Shown: positions 8,632 through 15,542 of the stretch, in pieces
How positions within the stretch are numbered: position 1 is the first letter of the stretch
Layout: each line of letters starts with the position of its first letter
DNA from: an uncultured Eubacteriales bacterium
GTDB taxonomy: Bacteria > Bacillota > Clostridia > Christensenellales > Aristaeellaceae
NCBI GenBank assembly: GCA_902764875.1
Contig: CACWXP010000008.1
Span: 52,227-116,226 of the forward strand
DNA length: 64,000 bases
Reading direction: 5' to 3'
Program-made: the position numbers and the translations under genes
Notes under the pieces: generated by a model
Seen by the model: only the letters and a program-made list of their open reading frames with translations
Database searches by the model: none
Told to the model about the DNA's origin: nothing

Positions 8632-9555
8632 TTAAACTTCCTGCACCCGCACCATGTCCAGCAGCCGGTCAAAATCGTCTTTCTGCAGCAGCTGGTTTCC
8701 TTCCGTCATTACACAGGCCGCCCCGGCGGCAATCCCGTAGCGGAAAGCTTTCGCCATGTCCTTTTCCTTGGCATAGCCCAGCAGCATGCCGCCGATCATC
8801 GCGTCCCCCGCGCCGACCGTGCTCTTGATCTCCACCCGCAGCGCCGGTGAAAACAGCGTCTTGTCCGCGGAAACATACATTGCACCCATCTCGCCCATGG
8901 AAACCACCGCGTGTTCCACGCCCAGCCGCACAAACAGCAGCGCCGCGTCCCGGATGGTGCGCATCGTGCGCAGCTCGATCCCCAGCGTCGCTTCCATTTC
9001 TTTCAAATTCGGTTTGATCAGATACGGACAGGCGCCTTTGGTCGCCAGTTCCAGCTTCTTGCCCTCCGTGTCCAGAATGCACTTTTTCCCTTCCAGGATC
9101 AGCAGCAAATCCCGATAGGTGCTGTCCGGGCATCCCGGCGGCAGGCTGCCGGTCACCACGACCATCTCGCTATCCTTTGTCTTTTCCTTCGCCAGTTCGA
9201 AAAAGGCCTTCAGATCCTTTTCCTCCACGGTCGGGCCGGGCTCGTTCAGCTCCGTCACACCCTGGCCGCCGCTGATGATCTTTGTGTTCGTCCGCACGTG
9301 CCCCGGAATCTGCAGAAACGTGTGCGGCAGGTCTTCCCGGTCGATCAGGGCCGTCAGCTCCTCGCTGCCGTCCCGGCCCATCAGGCCGATGCACTCCGCC
9401 TCCAGGCCCAGGCGCTTCGCGACGGCGGCCACGTTGATTCCGTTCCCGCCCAGGTCCACCCGGGCGTCTCCGATCCGGTTCACCTGGCCGACCTTCAGCT
9501 CGTCAACCTTGACCGTCTTGTCAAAGCAGGGATTCAAACAGATGGTGGTAATCAT
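8632..9555 (-). CDS. PfkB family sugar kinase, 1-phosphofructokinase/tagatose-6-phosphate kinase-like
   Basis: Ribokinase-fold kinase of 307 aa. The start MITTICLNPCFDKTV is typical of the 1-phosphofructokinase (FruK/LacC) branch. The N-terminal GGNGINVA motif binds sugar phosphate and the C-terminal STVGAGDAMIGG holds the catalytic Asp and anion hole. The ATG at 9555 has GGAGG 8 nt upstream; a frame from 9579 lacks a good site. It is the first gene of the operon leading to murF-ddl-dxs. No PTS or transporter is adjacent, so the substrate is undetermined. Confidence 0.87.
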   Translation of the reverse strand: MITTICLNPCFDKTVKVDELKVGQVNRIGDARVDLGGNGINVAAVAKRLGLEAECIGLMGRDGSEELTALIDREDLPHTFLQIPGHVRTNTKIISGGQGVTELNEPGPTVEEKDLKAFFELAKEKTKDSEMVVVTGSLPPGCPDSTYRDLLLILEGKKCILDTEGKKLELATKGACPYLIKPNLKEMEATLGIELRTMRTIRDAALLFVRLGVEHAVVSMGEMGAMYVSADKTLFSPALRVEIKSTVGAGDAMIGGMLLGYAKEKDMAKAFRYGIAAGAACVMTEGNQLLQKDDFDRLLDMVRVQEV

Positions 9556-9588
9556 GCGTACAGCCTCCGTCCCGTTCATAACTGAACA

Positions 9589-9617
9589 ATTATATCATTC
9601 ATCGGTTCCATCCGCAA
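9589..9617 (-). promoter_or_regulatory. Promoter of the PfkB-murF-ddl-dxs operon
   Basis: Minus-strand -35 TTGCGG (9612-9617), 17-bp spacer and perfect -10 TATAAT (9589-9594), about 34 nt before the PfkB start codon. Confidence 0.8.
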
Positions 9618-9626
9618 CTGACCCTC

Positions 9627-10037
9627 TTATACCACAATCCCGTCGCAGTGGTCAATCAGGTGCTGTACAAGCTGGGCCTGAAACCCGTCCAGCAGTGCAA
9701 CATGTTCCTTCATGTTTCCATCCTGCCAAAGGAGCCGGATGGTTTTGTAGCGCACCACTTTCGTTGCCTTCCCCAGCAGAGGACATTCCTCTTCCGTCTC
9801 ATATTCCCCGCTTTTGCTCAGGATCTTCGGATTCAGCGCGGCGATGACCATCGATCCCTTCGCGATGGCAATGATCCGTTTTCTTTCCCCGATCATCACG
9901 GCTGCCATGCCGGAAAACCGATCCAGATGGGCCTGCAGCGTGTCAATCAGATCCCTCGCGACGTCCACATCTTCTTCCGTTGCCCGAACGGATTTCGCGT
10001 TCAGCATCAGCGGATTCTGTACCAGTTCCCGAACCAT
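9627..10037 (-). CDS. Peptide deformylase-like protein with altered active site
   Basis: A 136-aa protein of the peptide deformylase fold. It aligns with the short clostridial Def type through GMAAVMIG (43-50), ETEEECPLL (81-88) and QHLIDHCDGI (125-134). The usual motifs are GLAAPQIG, EGCLS and QHEIDH, so the Gln of motif 1 and the catalytic Glu of motif 3 (now Leu127) are missing, while the Cys and both His metal ligands remain. It is probably not a normal deformylase. The ATG at 10037 has GGGAGG upstream and a strong promoter. It is divergent from the LysM peptide gene. Confidence 0.75.
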   Translation of the reverse strand: MVRELVQNPLMLNAKSVRATEEDVDVARDLIDTLQAHLDRFSGMAAVMIGERKRIIAIAKGSMVIAALNPKILSKSGEYETEEECPLLGKATKVVRYKTIRLLWQDGNMKEHVALLDGFQAQLVQHLIDHCDGIVV

Positions 10038-10074
10038 GGCGTCTCCCTCCCGGATGTCAGTTATGCCTCCTGCT

Positions 10075-10103
10075 ATTATAATGAAAGAAGGGATCGAATG
10101 CAA
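10075..10103 (-). promoter_or_regulatory. Promoter of the deformylase-like gene
   Basis: Minus-strand -35 TTGCAT (10098-10103), 17-bp spacer and -10 TATAAT (10075-10080), 38 nt before the start codon. Confidence 0.82.
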
Positions 10104-10176
10104 ATGAAGTCGCCCGTCTCCGCCGCACGGGGTCCGTGAAAAAAATTGTAAAATCTTCGCAATCTTCGTAAAATAA

Positions 10177-10205
10177 TTGACATTTACTGCCACATCGTTC
10201 ATGAT
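10177..10205 (+). promoter_or_regulatory. Promoter of the LysM peptide gene
   Basis: A perfect -35 TTGACA (10177-10182) is followed after 17 bp by CATGAT (10200-10205), a 4/6 match to the -10 box. The start codon is 67 nt further on. Confidence 0.6.
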
Positions 10206-10272
10206 ATACGTATACACTGATGACCGGCCCGAGCGGCCAGAAAAAAACAAGCCAACGAAGGAGGAACGAAAC

Positions 10273-10530
10273 ATGGATAATCAGGAACTGAATCTGGAAC
10301 AGATGGAACAGGTTTCCGGCGGCAAGGCCATCGCCGGCGGTATGAAGAACAAACCCGCTCCGAAGGCCGGCTACACTGTGCACCAGATCACCGACTCGGA
10401 TACCGTCTGGAGCCTGCATTGCAAGTACGGCGTCTCCATGGATGCCATCGTCGCGGCCAACCCGTCCATCGAGGATCCGCGGCTCATCCGCACCGGCTAC
10501 TGGCTCTACATCCCGAAGAAGCTGAAGTAA
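10273..10530 (+). CDS. Small LysM protein with double-glycine-type leader
   Basis: An 85-aa protein. Residues 1-17 (MDNQELNLEQMEQVSGG) look like the leader of double-glycine peptides exported by C39-peptidase ABC transporters, with a second Gly-Gly at 22-23. Residues 33-82 form one LysM fold, beginning GYTVHQITDSDTVWSL, which binds peptidoglycan or chitin-like glycans. The ATG at 10273 has GGAGG 8 nt upstream. The gene is monocistronic, with its own promoter and terminator. No transporter lies nearby, so leader processing is inference; a cytoplasmic protein with a chance GG is the alternative. Confidence 0.8.
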   Translation: MDNQELNLEQMEQVSGGKAIAGGMKNKPAPKAGYTVHQITDSDTVWSLHCKYGVSMDAIVAANPSIEDPRLIRTGYWLYIPKKLK

Positions 10531-10544
10531 TACCGAATCGCCTT

Positions 10545-10569
10545 ACCCCTGCGTTGGCAGGGGTTTTTT
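10545..10569 (+). terminator. Rho-independent terminator of the LysM gene
   Basis: An 8-bp perfect stem ACCCCTGC/GCAGGGGT with a GTTG loop, followed by a T run, 15 nt after the LysM stop codon. Confidence 0.92.
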
Positions 10570-10577
10570 GTTTACTC

Positions 10578-11654
10578 TCACCTGTAAACCACTCCGCTGA
10601 ATTCGATCAGCCGGCCGCAGGCAATATAGCTGCAGCTTTCGATGCCCCCCTGTCCGAGCATCTCCCAGAACCGGTCCGCGTCCGTTTCCCATAAAATTTC
10701 TTTCGGGCAGAAAAGGGTAAACCGTCTTTCTCCGGCCGCGGCCGCGTCGGCCGTGGCCGCAGCGGCGTCCTCTGCCTTCGTCACCGTCCTGGGCTGCTGA
10801 TCTGCCATCAGGTGCTTTTCGAATATCGCATTTTCGGCCACCGGTGTAAACAGCGTGTCCGGATCCCACCGGTAGGAAGCCGAAGCGTCCTCCGTCCCGA
10901 TATTGAAAAAAAGATATTCCGGTTCTCCGCCGTGATCTCCCCATGTCACGTCGCACATCAGCCAGCAGTCCCCGGCCCAAACTGCGTTCCACAGGTGGGA
11001 GGTATCGTCGTCCGCTGCCCGCTGCCAGGCTTCTCCGTGAATATACCTGCAGGGAATCCCGCTCAGTCCGCAGCAGAGCATCATCGCGTCCGCGTACCCG
11101 TCGCAGTCTGCCCTTCCGTTCAGCAGCGCGCCGATGGCGCAGTCCTTCTCCTCTCCGGATTCTTCCCCGGTCTCATACGTAATCCTTTCGCACAGTGCGT
11201 CGTAAATGTACCGTTCTTTTTCAAGGTCCGTTCCCTCAGCGCCGTCGCAAATCCGCAGCGCTTCGTTCAGCGTCTCCTTTTCCCGTTTGGAAAGCCTGTC
11301 CTCCTCTCCCCGCTCCCAGCGGTTTAGAATTGTCCATCCGGCATAGTATTCAATGTCGCTCAGTTTAATCTTATCGTCGTAAACCGTGTAGGTGAAGGAT
11401 CCGGTCATACCGGCCTGCGTCAGCACGTCCGCCAGTTTGATCCGCCCGTCGTACACGGAAGATTCTTTCTGAAGTTCTTCGATGACGTCCTTCCTTCCCG
11501 AAATCGAGAAGGTATTCTCCAGCAGCCGCGAATGCTTCAGCGCCCCGTGGTAAAAATCCAGGATGCTGTTGGACCAGTCGTCCGCGCCGACCACGGGAAT
11601 CATGAAAACCAAAAGAACTGCCGCCACAATCCAGCAGAGCACCTTTCTTGTCAT
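10578..11654 (-). CDS. Secreted transglutaminase-like cysteine protease domain protein
   Basis: A 358-aa exported protein. The first ~24 residues are a signal peptide (MTRKVLCWIVAAVLL, then hydrophobic to VVGADD). The transglutaminase-like core has its Cys in GRADCDGYADAM, the His in TSHLWNAVW and the Asp in CDVTWGD, a complete triad. The C-terminal ~80 residues, after an Ala-rich stretch, are unassigned. I choose the ATG at 11654 because it begins the signal peptide and lies 35 nt after a good promoter; the open frame upstream has no export signal. The substrate is unknown, possibly cell-wall or peptide bonds. Confidence 0.85.
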   Translation of the reverse strand: MTRKVLCWIVAAVLLVFMIPVVGADDWSNSILDFYHGALKHSRLLENTFSISGRKDVIEELQKESSVYDGRIKLADVLTQAGMTGSFTYTVYDDKIKLSDIEYYAGWTILNRWERGEEDRLSKREKETLNEALRICDGAEGTDLEKERYIYDALCERITYETGEESGEEKDCAIGALLNGRADCDGYADAMMLCCGLSGIPCRYIHGEAWQRAADDDTSHLWNAVWAGDCWLMCDVTWGDHGGEPEYLFFNIGTEDASASYRWDPDTLFTPVAENAIFEKHLMADQQPRTVTKAEDAAAATADAAAAGERRFTLFCPKEILWETDADRFWEMLGQGGIESCSYIACGRLIEFSGVVYR

Positions 11655-11688
11655 GATTCTCACCGCCGGTTTCTTCCTTATGCAAAGT

Positions 11689-11717
11689 ATTGTATCATGG
11701 ATCCCGTCCGCTGTCAC
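11689..11717 (-). promoter_or_regulatory. Promoter of the transglutaminase-like gene
   Basis: Minus-strand -35 GTGACA (11712-11717), 17-bp spacer and -10 TACAAT (11689-11694). Confidence 0.72.
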
Positions 11718-11786
11718 CTTCCGATTCTCGGTTTTTCTCTGCTTCCGCCTCTCCCTGTTCCCTTTGCGCGTTCTGTCCTCCTTTTC

Positions 11787-11815
11787 GCAGACCCTCCGGG
11801 TCTGCATCCTTTTTT
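11787..11815 (+). terminator. Plus-strand terminator between divergent promoters
   Basis: Stem GCAGACCC/GGGTCTGC (11787-11805) with a TCC loop, followed after ATCC by six T. It ends just before the -35 of the oxidoreductase operon. No plus-strand gene lies directly upstream, so it may insulate the operon from read-through. Confidence 0.75.
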
Positions 11816-11817
11816 CT

Positions 11818-11846
11818 TTGCGCATTTGCACAATTTATGGTATATT
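11818..11846 (+). promoter_or_regulatory. Promoter of the oxidoreductase trio
   Basis: A -35 TTGCGC (11818-11823), 17-bp spacer and -10 TATATT (11841-11846), 28 nt before the first start codon. Confidence 0.72.
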
Positions 11847-11873
11847 GTACCAAATGAATCGGAGGTTCCGTTT

Positions 11874-13364
11874 ATGACGCAGCAGTCGGAAAAAGTGTTT
11901 CAGTCGGATATCGTGATCGCAGGGGCGGGGATCACCGGTGTTTCCCTTGCCCGGGAACTGAGCCGTTATGACGTCTCGGTTATCGTTCTCGAGCGCGCGG
12001 AGGATGTTGCCGAGGGCGCCACCAAAGCCAACAGCGGCATTGTTCACGCCGGCTACGATGCAAAGCCCGGCACCGCAAAGGCAAAGTATAATGTCCTCGG
12101 CGCGGCGATGTTTCCTGCCCTGTGCGCGGAGCTCTCCGTGCCGTACAGGAAGTGCGGCGCCCTGGTCGTCGGCTTTGATGACAATGATCGTCAGACTCTG
12201 GAAGATCTGCTGCGGCGCGGCGTCACCAACGGCGTCAAAAATCTCCGGCTGCTCAACCGGGAGGAAGCACTCGCTGCCGAGCCCTCCCTGAATCCGGAGA
12301 TCGTCTGCGCCCTGGATGTGCCGGAAAGCGCCATCGTCAGCCCCTATGAACTGGCCTATGCCATGGCTGACGATGCCGCCCTCAACGGCGTCCGCTTCCA
12401 TTTTGATCAGGAAATCAATTCCGTTTCCGCCGCTGCCGGATCCGGATGGCAGCTCGCCACAGCCCGGGGCGATGTTTTCCGCTGCCGGGTTTTCATCAAC
12501 TGCGCCGGCGCGTCCGGTGCTGCCCTTCATAACATGATCTCCGATCAGCCGCTGCAGATGACCCACCGCCGCGGGCAGTATTATCTGCTGGACCGTGCCC
12601 CCTACCAGCCTTTTACCCGCACTGTCTTCCAGTGCCCCTCCGCCATGGGGAAAGGCGTCCTCGTGTCGCAGTCGGTCCACGGAAACCTCCTCCTCGGCCC
12701 GAACGCCGAGGATATCGACGATCCCCTTGACACCGCCACCACGGCGGAAGGCCTCGCCTCCGTGCTCGCCCGCGCGCAGCGCACCTGGCCGGCGCTTTCC
12801 ACCCGTTCCAATATCACCAATTTCAGCGGCGTCCGCGCCCATCTCAGCACCGACGATTTCCAGATCGGCCCGGTTTCCGGCGCCCCCGGCGCCTTTGAGG
12901 CCATCGGCATCGAAAGTCCCGGCCTGTCCTCCGCCCCCGCCGTCGCCGTCGATCTGGCCGCCTCGGTGGCTTCCTTCCTGTCCCTGCGGAAAAAGGGAAA
13001 CCTCGTTCCGCCCCGCCGGCCCAAAAAGCCCTTCCACGATATGACGGATGAGGAAAGGGCCGAAGCCGTGCAAAACGATCCGGCCTACGGCAACATCGTC
13101 TGCCGCTGCGAGGTCGTCACCGAGGCCGAAATCCGCGAAGCCATCCGCCGACCCGTTGGCGCCCGCAGCATCGATGGCGTCAAGCGCCGCACCCGGGCCG
13201 GCATGGGGCGCTGCCAGGGCGGATTCTGTTCCCCCCGCGTGGCCCAGATCATCGCAGAGGAAACCGGCGTTTGTCTTCAGTCCGTCACAAAGTGCGGCGG
13301 CGATAGCCTGCTGCTGGTCGATACGGTGGAATCATTCCTGAAAGGAGGTGCCGGCAATGACTGA
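11874..13364 (+). CDS. FAD-dependent oxidoreductase with BFD-like [2Fe-2S] domain (GlpA-like)
   Basis: A 496-aa flavoenzyme of the DAO/glycerol-3-phosphate dehydrogenase superfamily. The N-terminal FAD Rossmann motif is GAGITG at residues 17-22. The C-terminal ~90 residues form a BFD-like iron-sulfur domain with CRCEVV and GRCQGGFC supplying the cysteines. The start ATG at 11874 has GGAGG 8 nt upstream. It overlaps the next gene by 8 nt. The trio resembles an anaerobic glycerol-3-phosphate dehydrogenase module feeding electrons to an NAD(P)/FAD partner; the substrate (glycerol-3-phosphate or a 2-hydroxyacid) is inferred. Confidence 0.87.
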   Translation: MTQQSEKVFQSDIVIAGAGITGVSLARELSRYDVSVIVLERAEDVAEGATKANSGIVHAGYDAKPGTAKAKYNVLGAAMFPALCAELSVPYRKCGALVVGFDDNDRQTLEDLLRRGVTNGVKNLRLLNREEALAAEPSLNPEIVCALDVPESAIVSPYELAYAMADDAALNGVRFHFDQEINSVSAAAGSGWQLATARGDVFRCRVFINCAGASGAALHNMISDQPLQMTHRRGQYYLLDRAPYQPFTRTVFQCPSAMGKGVLVSQSVHGNLLLGPNAEDIDDPLDTATTAEGLASVLARAQRTWPALSTRSNITNFSGVRAHLSTDDFQIGPVSGAPGAFEAIGIESPGLSSAPAVAVDLAASVASFLSLRKKGNLVPPRRPKKPFHDMTDEERAEAVQNDPAYGNIVCRCEVVTEAEIREAIRRPVGARSIDGVKRRTRAGMGRCQGGFCSPRVAQIIAEETGVCLQSVTKCGGDSLLLVDTVESFLKGGAGND

Positions 13365-14628
13365 TCAGCATGTGGATCTCCTGATCATCGGTGCAGGCCC
13401 GGCCGGCCTGGCCGCCGCCATCGCCGCCCGCGAGGCCGGCATCGAGTCCATCCTGGTACTCGAGCGGGAAAAGGAGCCCGGCGGCATCCTCCGCCAGTGC
13501 ATTCACAACGGTTTCGGCCTCCATCGCTTCAGTGAGGAGCTCACCGGCCCCGAGTATGCAAAGCGCGATGTGGACCGCGTCCGGGAGCTGGATATTCCCG
13601 TCCGCTGCGGAACCACCGTACTCTCCGTCTCCCCGGATCGGGTGGTCACCTGCGTTTCCCCCGAGTTCGGTTTCTCCCGCCTTTCCGCCGGTGCCGTCGT
13701 GCTGGCAATGGGCTGCCGGGAGCGCCCCCGCGGTGCGCTCTGCACCCCGGGTTCCCGCCCGGCCGGCATCTATTCCGCCGGCACGGCCCAGCGCTTCGTC
13801 AATCTTGAAGGCTATATGCCCGGCCGCCGGGTGGTCATCCTGGGTTCCGGGGATATCGGGCTCATCATGGCCCGCCGCATGACCCTGCAGGGGGCCAAAG
13901 TCCTGGCCTGCGTGGAAATCATGCCCTATTCCTCCGGCCTCAACCGGAATATCGTGCAGTGCCTGCAGGATTACGGCATTCCCCTCTATCTCAGTCATAC
14001 CGTCACCGATATTCACGGCCGCGAGCGCCTCACCGGCGTCACGGTCTCCCGCGTGGATGAAAACAGGAAGCCCGTCCCCGGGGCCGAAATCTGTTTTGAC
14101 TGCGACACGCTCCTGCTCTCCTGCGGCCTGATTCCGGAGAACGAGCTTTCCCAGGGTGCCGGGGTCGAGCTGTCTCCCCTCACATCCGGCCCGGTGGTCA
14201 GCGAAACGCTGGAAACCTCCGTTCCCGGCATCTTCGCCTGCGGCAATGTCCTCCATGTCCATGATCTCGTGGATCATGTGTCCGCCGAAAGCTTCCGGGC
14301 CGGTCGGGCGGCCGCGGCCTTTGTCCGCGCCTCTTCACCTCCCGCCCCCGTTTTCACCGTGAAGGACGGCCCCGGCGTCCGCGGAACCGTGCCCCAGAAG
14401 ATTTCCGCCCGTCCGTCGGAGGATGTGTCGCTCATGTTCCGCCCCGCCGATGTTTACAGGAACGCCGCGGCTGTGGTGGAATGCGGCGGACAAGAGGTTC
14501 TCCGCAAAAAGGCCATGATCTATACGCCCGGCGAAATGGCGGTCCTCACCCTGAAGAAGGAAGTCTTCGAAAGCCTGCCGGACAAAGTCATCACCGTCCG
14601 AATGGAGGGGGAAAAGCAGCATGGATAA
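13357..14628 (+). CDS. NAD(P)/FAD-dependent oxidoreductase (trio partner)
   Basis: A 423-aa pyridine nucleotide-disulfide-type flavoprotein. It has an FAD motif GAGPAG (12-17), PGGILRQCIHNGFG resembling the GlpA-associated partner family, and a second dinucleotide motif VVILGSGDIG near 160-170. The ATG at 13357 lies within the end of the previous gene, behind an AAAGGAGG ribosome binding site. It overlaps the DUF1667 gene downstream. It probably transfers electrons between the first flavoenzyme and NAD(P) or another carrier (inference from context). Confidence 0.87.
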   Translation: MTDQHVDLLIIGAGPAGLAAAIAAREAGIESILVLEREKEPGGILRQCIHNGFGLHRFSEELTGPEYAKRDVDRVRELDIPVRCGTTVLSVSPDRVVTCVSPEFGFSRLSAGAVVLAMGCRERPRGALCTPGSRPAGIYSAGTAQRFVNLEGYMPGRRVVILGSGDIGLIMARRMTLQGAKVLACVEIMPYSSGLNRNIVQCLQDYGIPLYLSHTVTDIHGRERLTGVTVSRVDENRKPVPGAEICFDCDTLLLSCGLIPENELSQGAGVELSPLTSGPVVSETLETSVPGIFACGNVLHVHDLVDHVSAESFRAGRAAAAFVRASSPPAPVFTVKDGPGVRGTVPQKISARPSEDVSLMFRPADVYRNAAAVVECGGQEVLRKKAMIYTPGEMAVLTLKKEVFESLPDKVITVRMEGEKQHG

Positions 14629-14983
14629 AGTCATCACCTGTATCAACTGTCCCGTGGGCTGCCGCATGACCGTCACCCTGTCTGATGCCGGCGCCTTCGT
14701 TTCCGTTACCGGAAACACCTGCCCCCGTGGCGCAAAATACGCCGAGCAGGAATGCACCCGCCCCCTGCGGGTCGTCACGGCGGTGCTCCCCGTCCCGGGC
14801 AGTGAAACCCCGCTTTCCGTGAAAACCTCCGCTCCCGTCCCGAAGGAGCTGATTCCCGAAATCATGCGCGTTCTGGGTAAAACGTCCGTGTCCCTGCCGG
14901 TGGCCGTCGGCGACGTCGTCGTTCCGAACGTCCTGCAAACCGGCGCGGATATCGTTGCAACCCGGGAATTGTCTTCACGCTGA
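14621..14983 (+). CDS. DUF1667 family cysteine-rich protein
   Basis: A 120-aa protein with CINCPVGC (Cys 7, 10, 14) and CPRGAKYAEQEC (Cys 34, 45), which should bind a metal or iron-sulfur cluster. DUF1667 genes are known companions of the two upstream flavoproteins. The start overlaps the preceding gene and has a GGAGGGGG ribosome binding site. Probably a small electron-transfer subunit; the function has not been read directly from sequence. Confidence 0.88.
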   Translation: MDKVITCINCPVGCRMTVTLSDAGAFVSVTGNTCPRGAKYAEQECTRPLRVVTAVLPVPGSETPLSVKTSAPVPKELIPEIMRVLGKTSVSLPVAVGDVVVPNVLQTGADIVATRELSSR

Positions 14984-14991
14984 TTTTCCCC

Positions 14992-15020
14992 TTGTATCCA
15001 TTGCACATTTTTGGTATAAT
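14992..15020 (+). promoter_or_regulatory. yajC promoter
   Basis: A -35 TTGTAT (14992-14997), 17-bp spacer and perfect -10 TATAAT (15015-15020), starting 8 nt after the DUF1667 stop codon. Confidence 0.82.
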
Positions 15021-15051
15021 AGGCATATTGAGTTTGAAAGGAGCGCACTCC

Positions 15052-15438
15052 ATGTATTTAGACAAGATTCTTGGTCTCGGCGTCGCAGTTGCCGAGCAGG
15101 CTGCCGCCACGGGCGATGCCGCCACGCAGGAGGTCAACCCCGTCGTTTCCATCCTCTTCACCTTTGCTCCCATGGTCCTGATCTTCGTGGTCTTCTGGTT
15201 CCTGATGATTCGGCCGCAGCGGAAAAAGGATAAGCAGGTCAAGGAAATGCTGAACAACCTCAAGGCAGGCGACCGGATCTGCACCATCGGCGGCATCTAT
15301 GGCACCATCACCGGCATTCAGGATGATACCGTCCGTCTTTCCGTCGGCCGCGACAATACCCAGATGGTCGTTGCCCGCTGGGCGATCCGCAGTGTGGAAG
15401 AAGTCCAGATTGAAAACGATGCCCAGGAACTGAACTGA
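15052..15438 (+). CDS. yajC: Preprotein translocase subunit YajC
   Basis: A 128-aa single-pass membrane protein of the Sec accessory complex. One transmembrane helix (about residues 33-53) is followed by the family signature FLMIRPQRKKDK and the cytoplasmic YajC domain (GDRICTIGGIYGTI). The ATG at 15052 has AAGGAG 8 nt upstream. It is alone between its own promoter and a bidirectional terminator; secD/secF are not in the window. Confidence 0.93.
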   Translation: MYLDKILGLGVAVAEQAAATGDAATQEVNPVVSILFTFAPMVLIFVVFWFLMIRPQRKKDKQVKEMLNNLKAGDRICTIGGIYGTITGIQDDTVRLSVGRDNTQMVVARWAIRSVEEVQIENDAQELN

Positions 15439-15462
15439 CCCCTGCTTCATATCAGGATATCA

Positions 15463-15488
15463 AAAAAGCAGCTTTCACGCTGCTTTTT
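15463..15488. terminator. Bidirectional terminator between yajC and dnaX
   Basis: A perfect stem AAAAAGCAGC/GCTGCTTTTT with a TTTCAC loop, placed between convergent genes. It ends in T runs on both strands. Confidence 0.9.
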
Positions 15489-15542
15489 CTTTTTGCCTTC
15501 CGACGTCAGTCACGGAGCTTTTTCAAAAGGCCGTGCTCGTTC

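Noticed and set aside
11835-13073. 412-codon minus-strand open frame
   Set aside because: Antisense to the FAD oxidoreductase, Gly/Ala/Asp-rich, without motifs.
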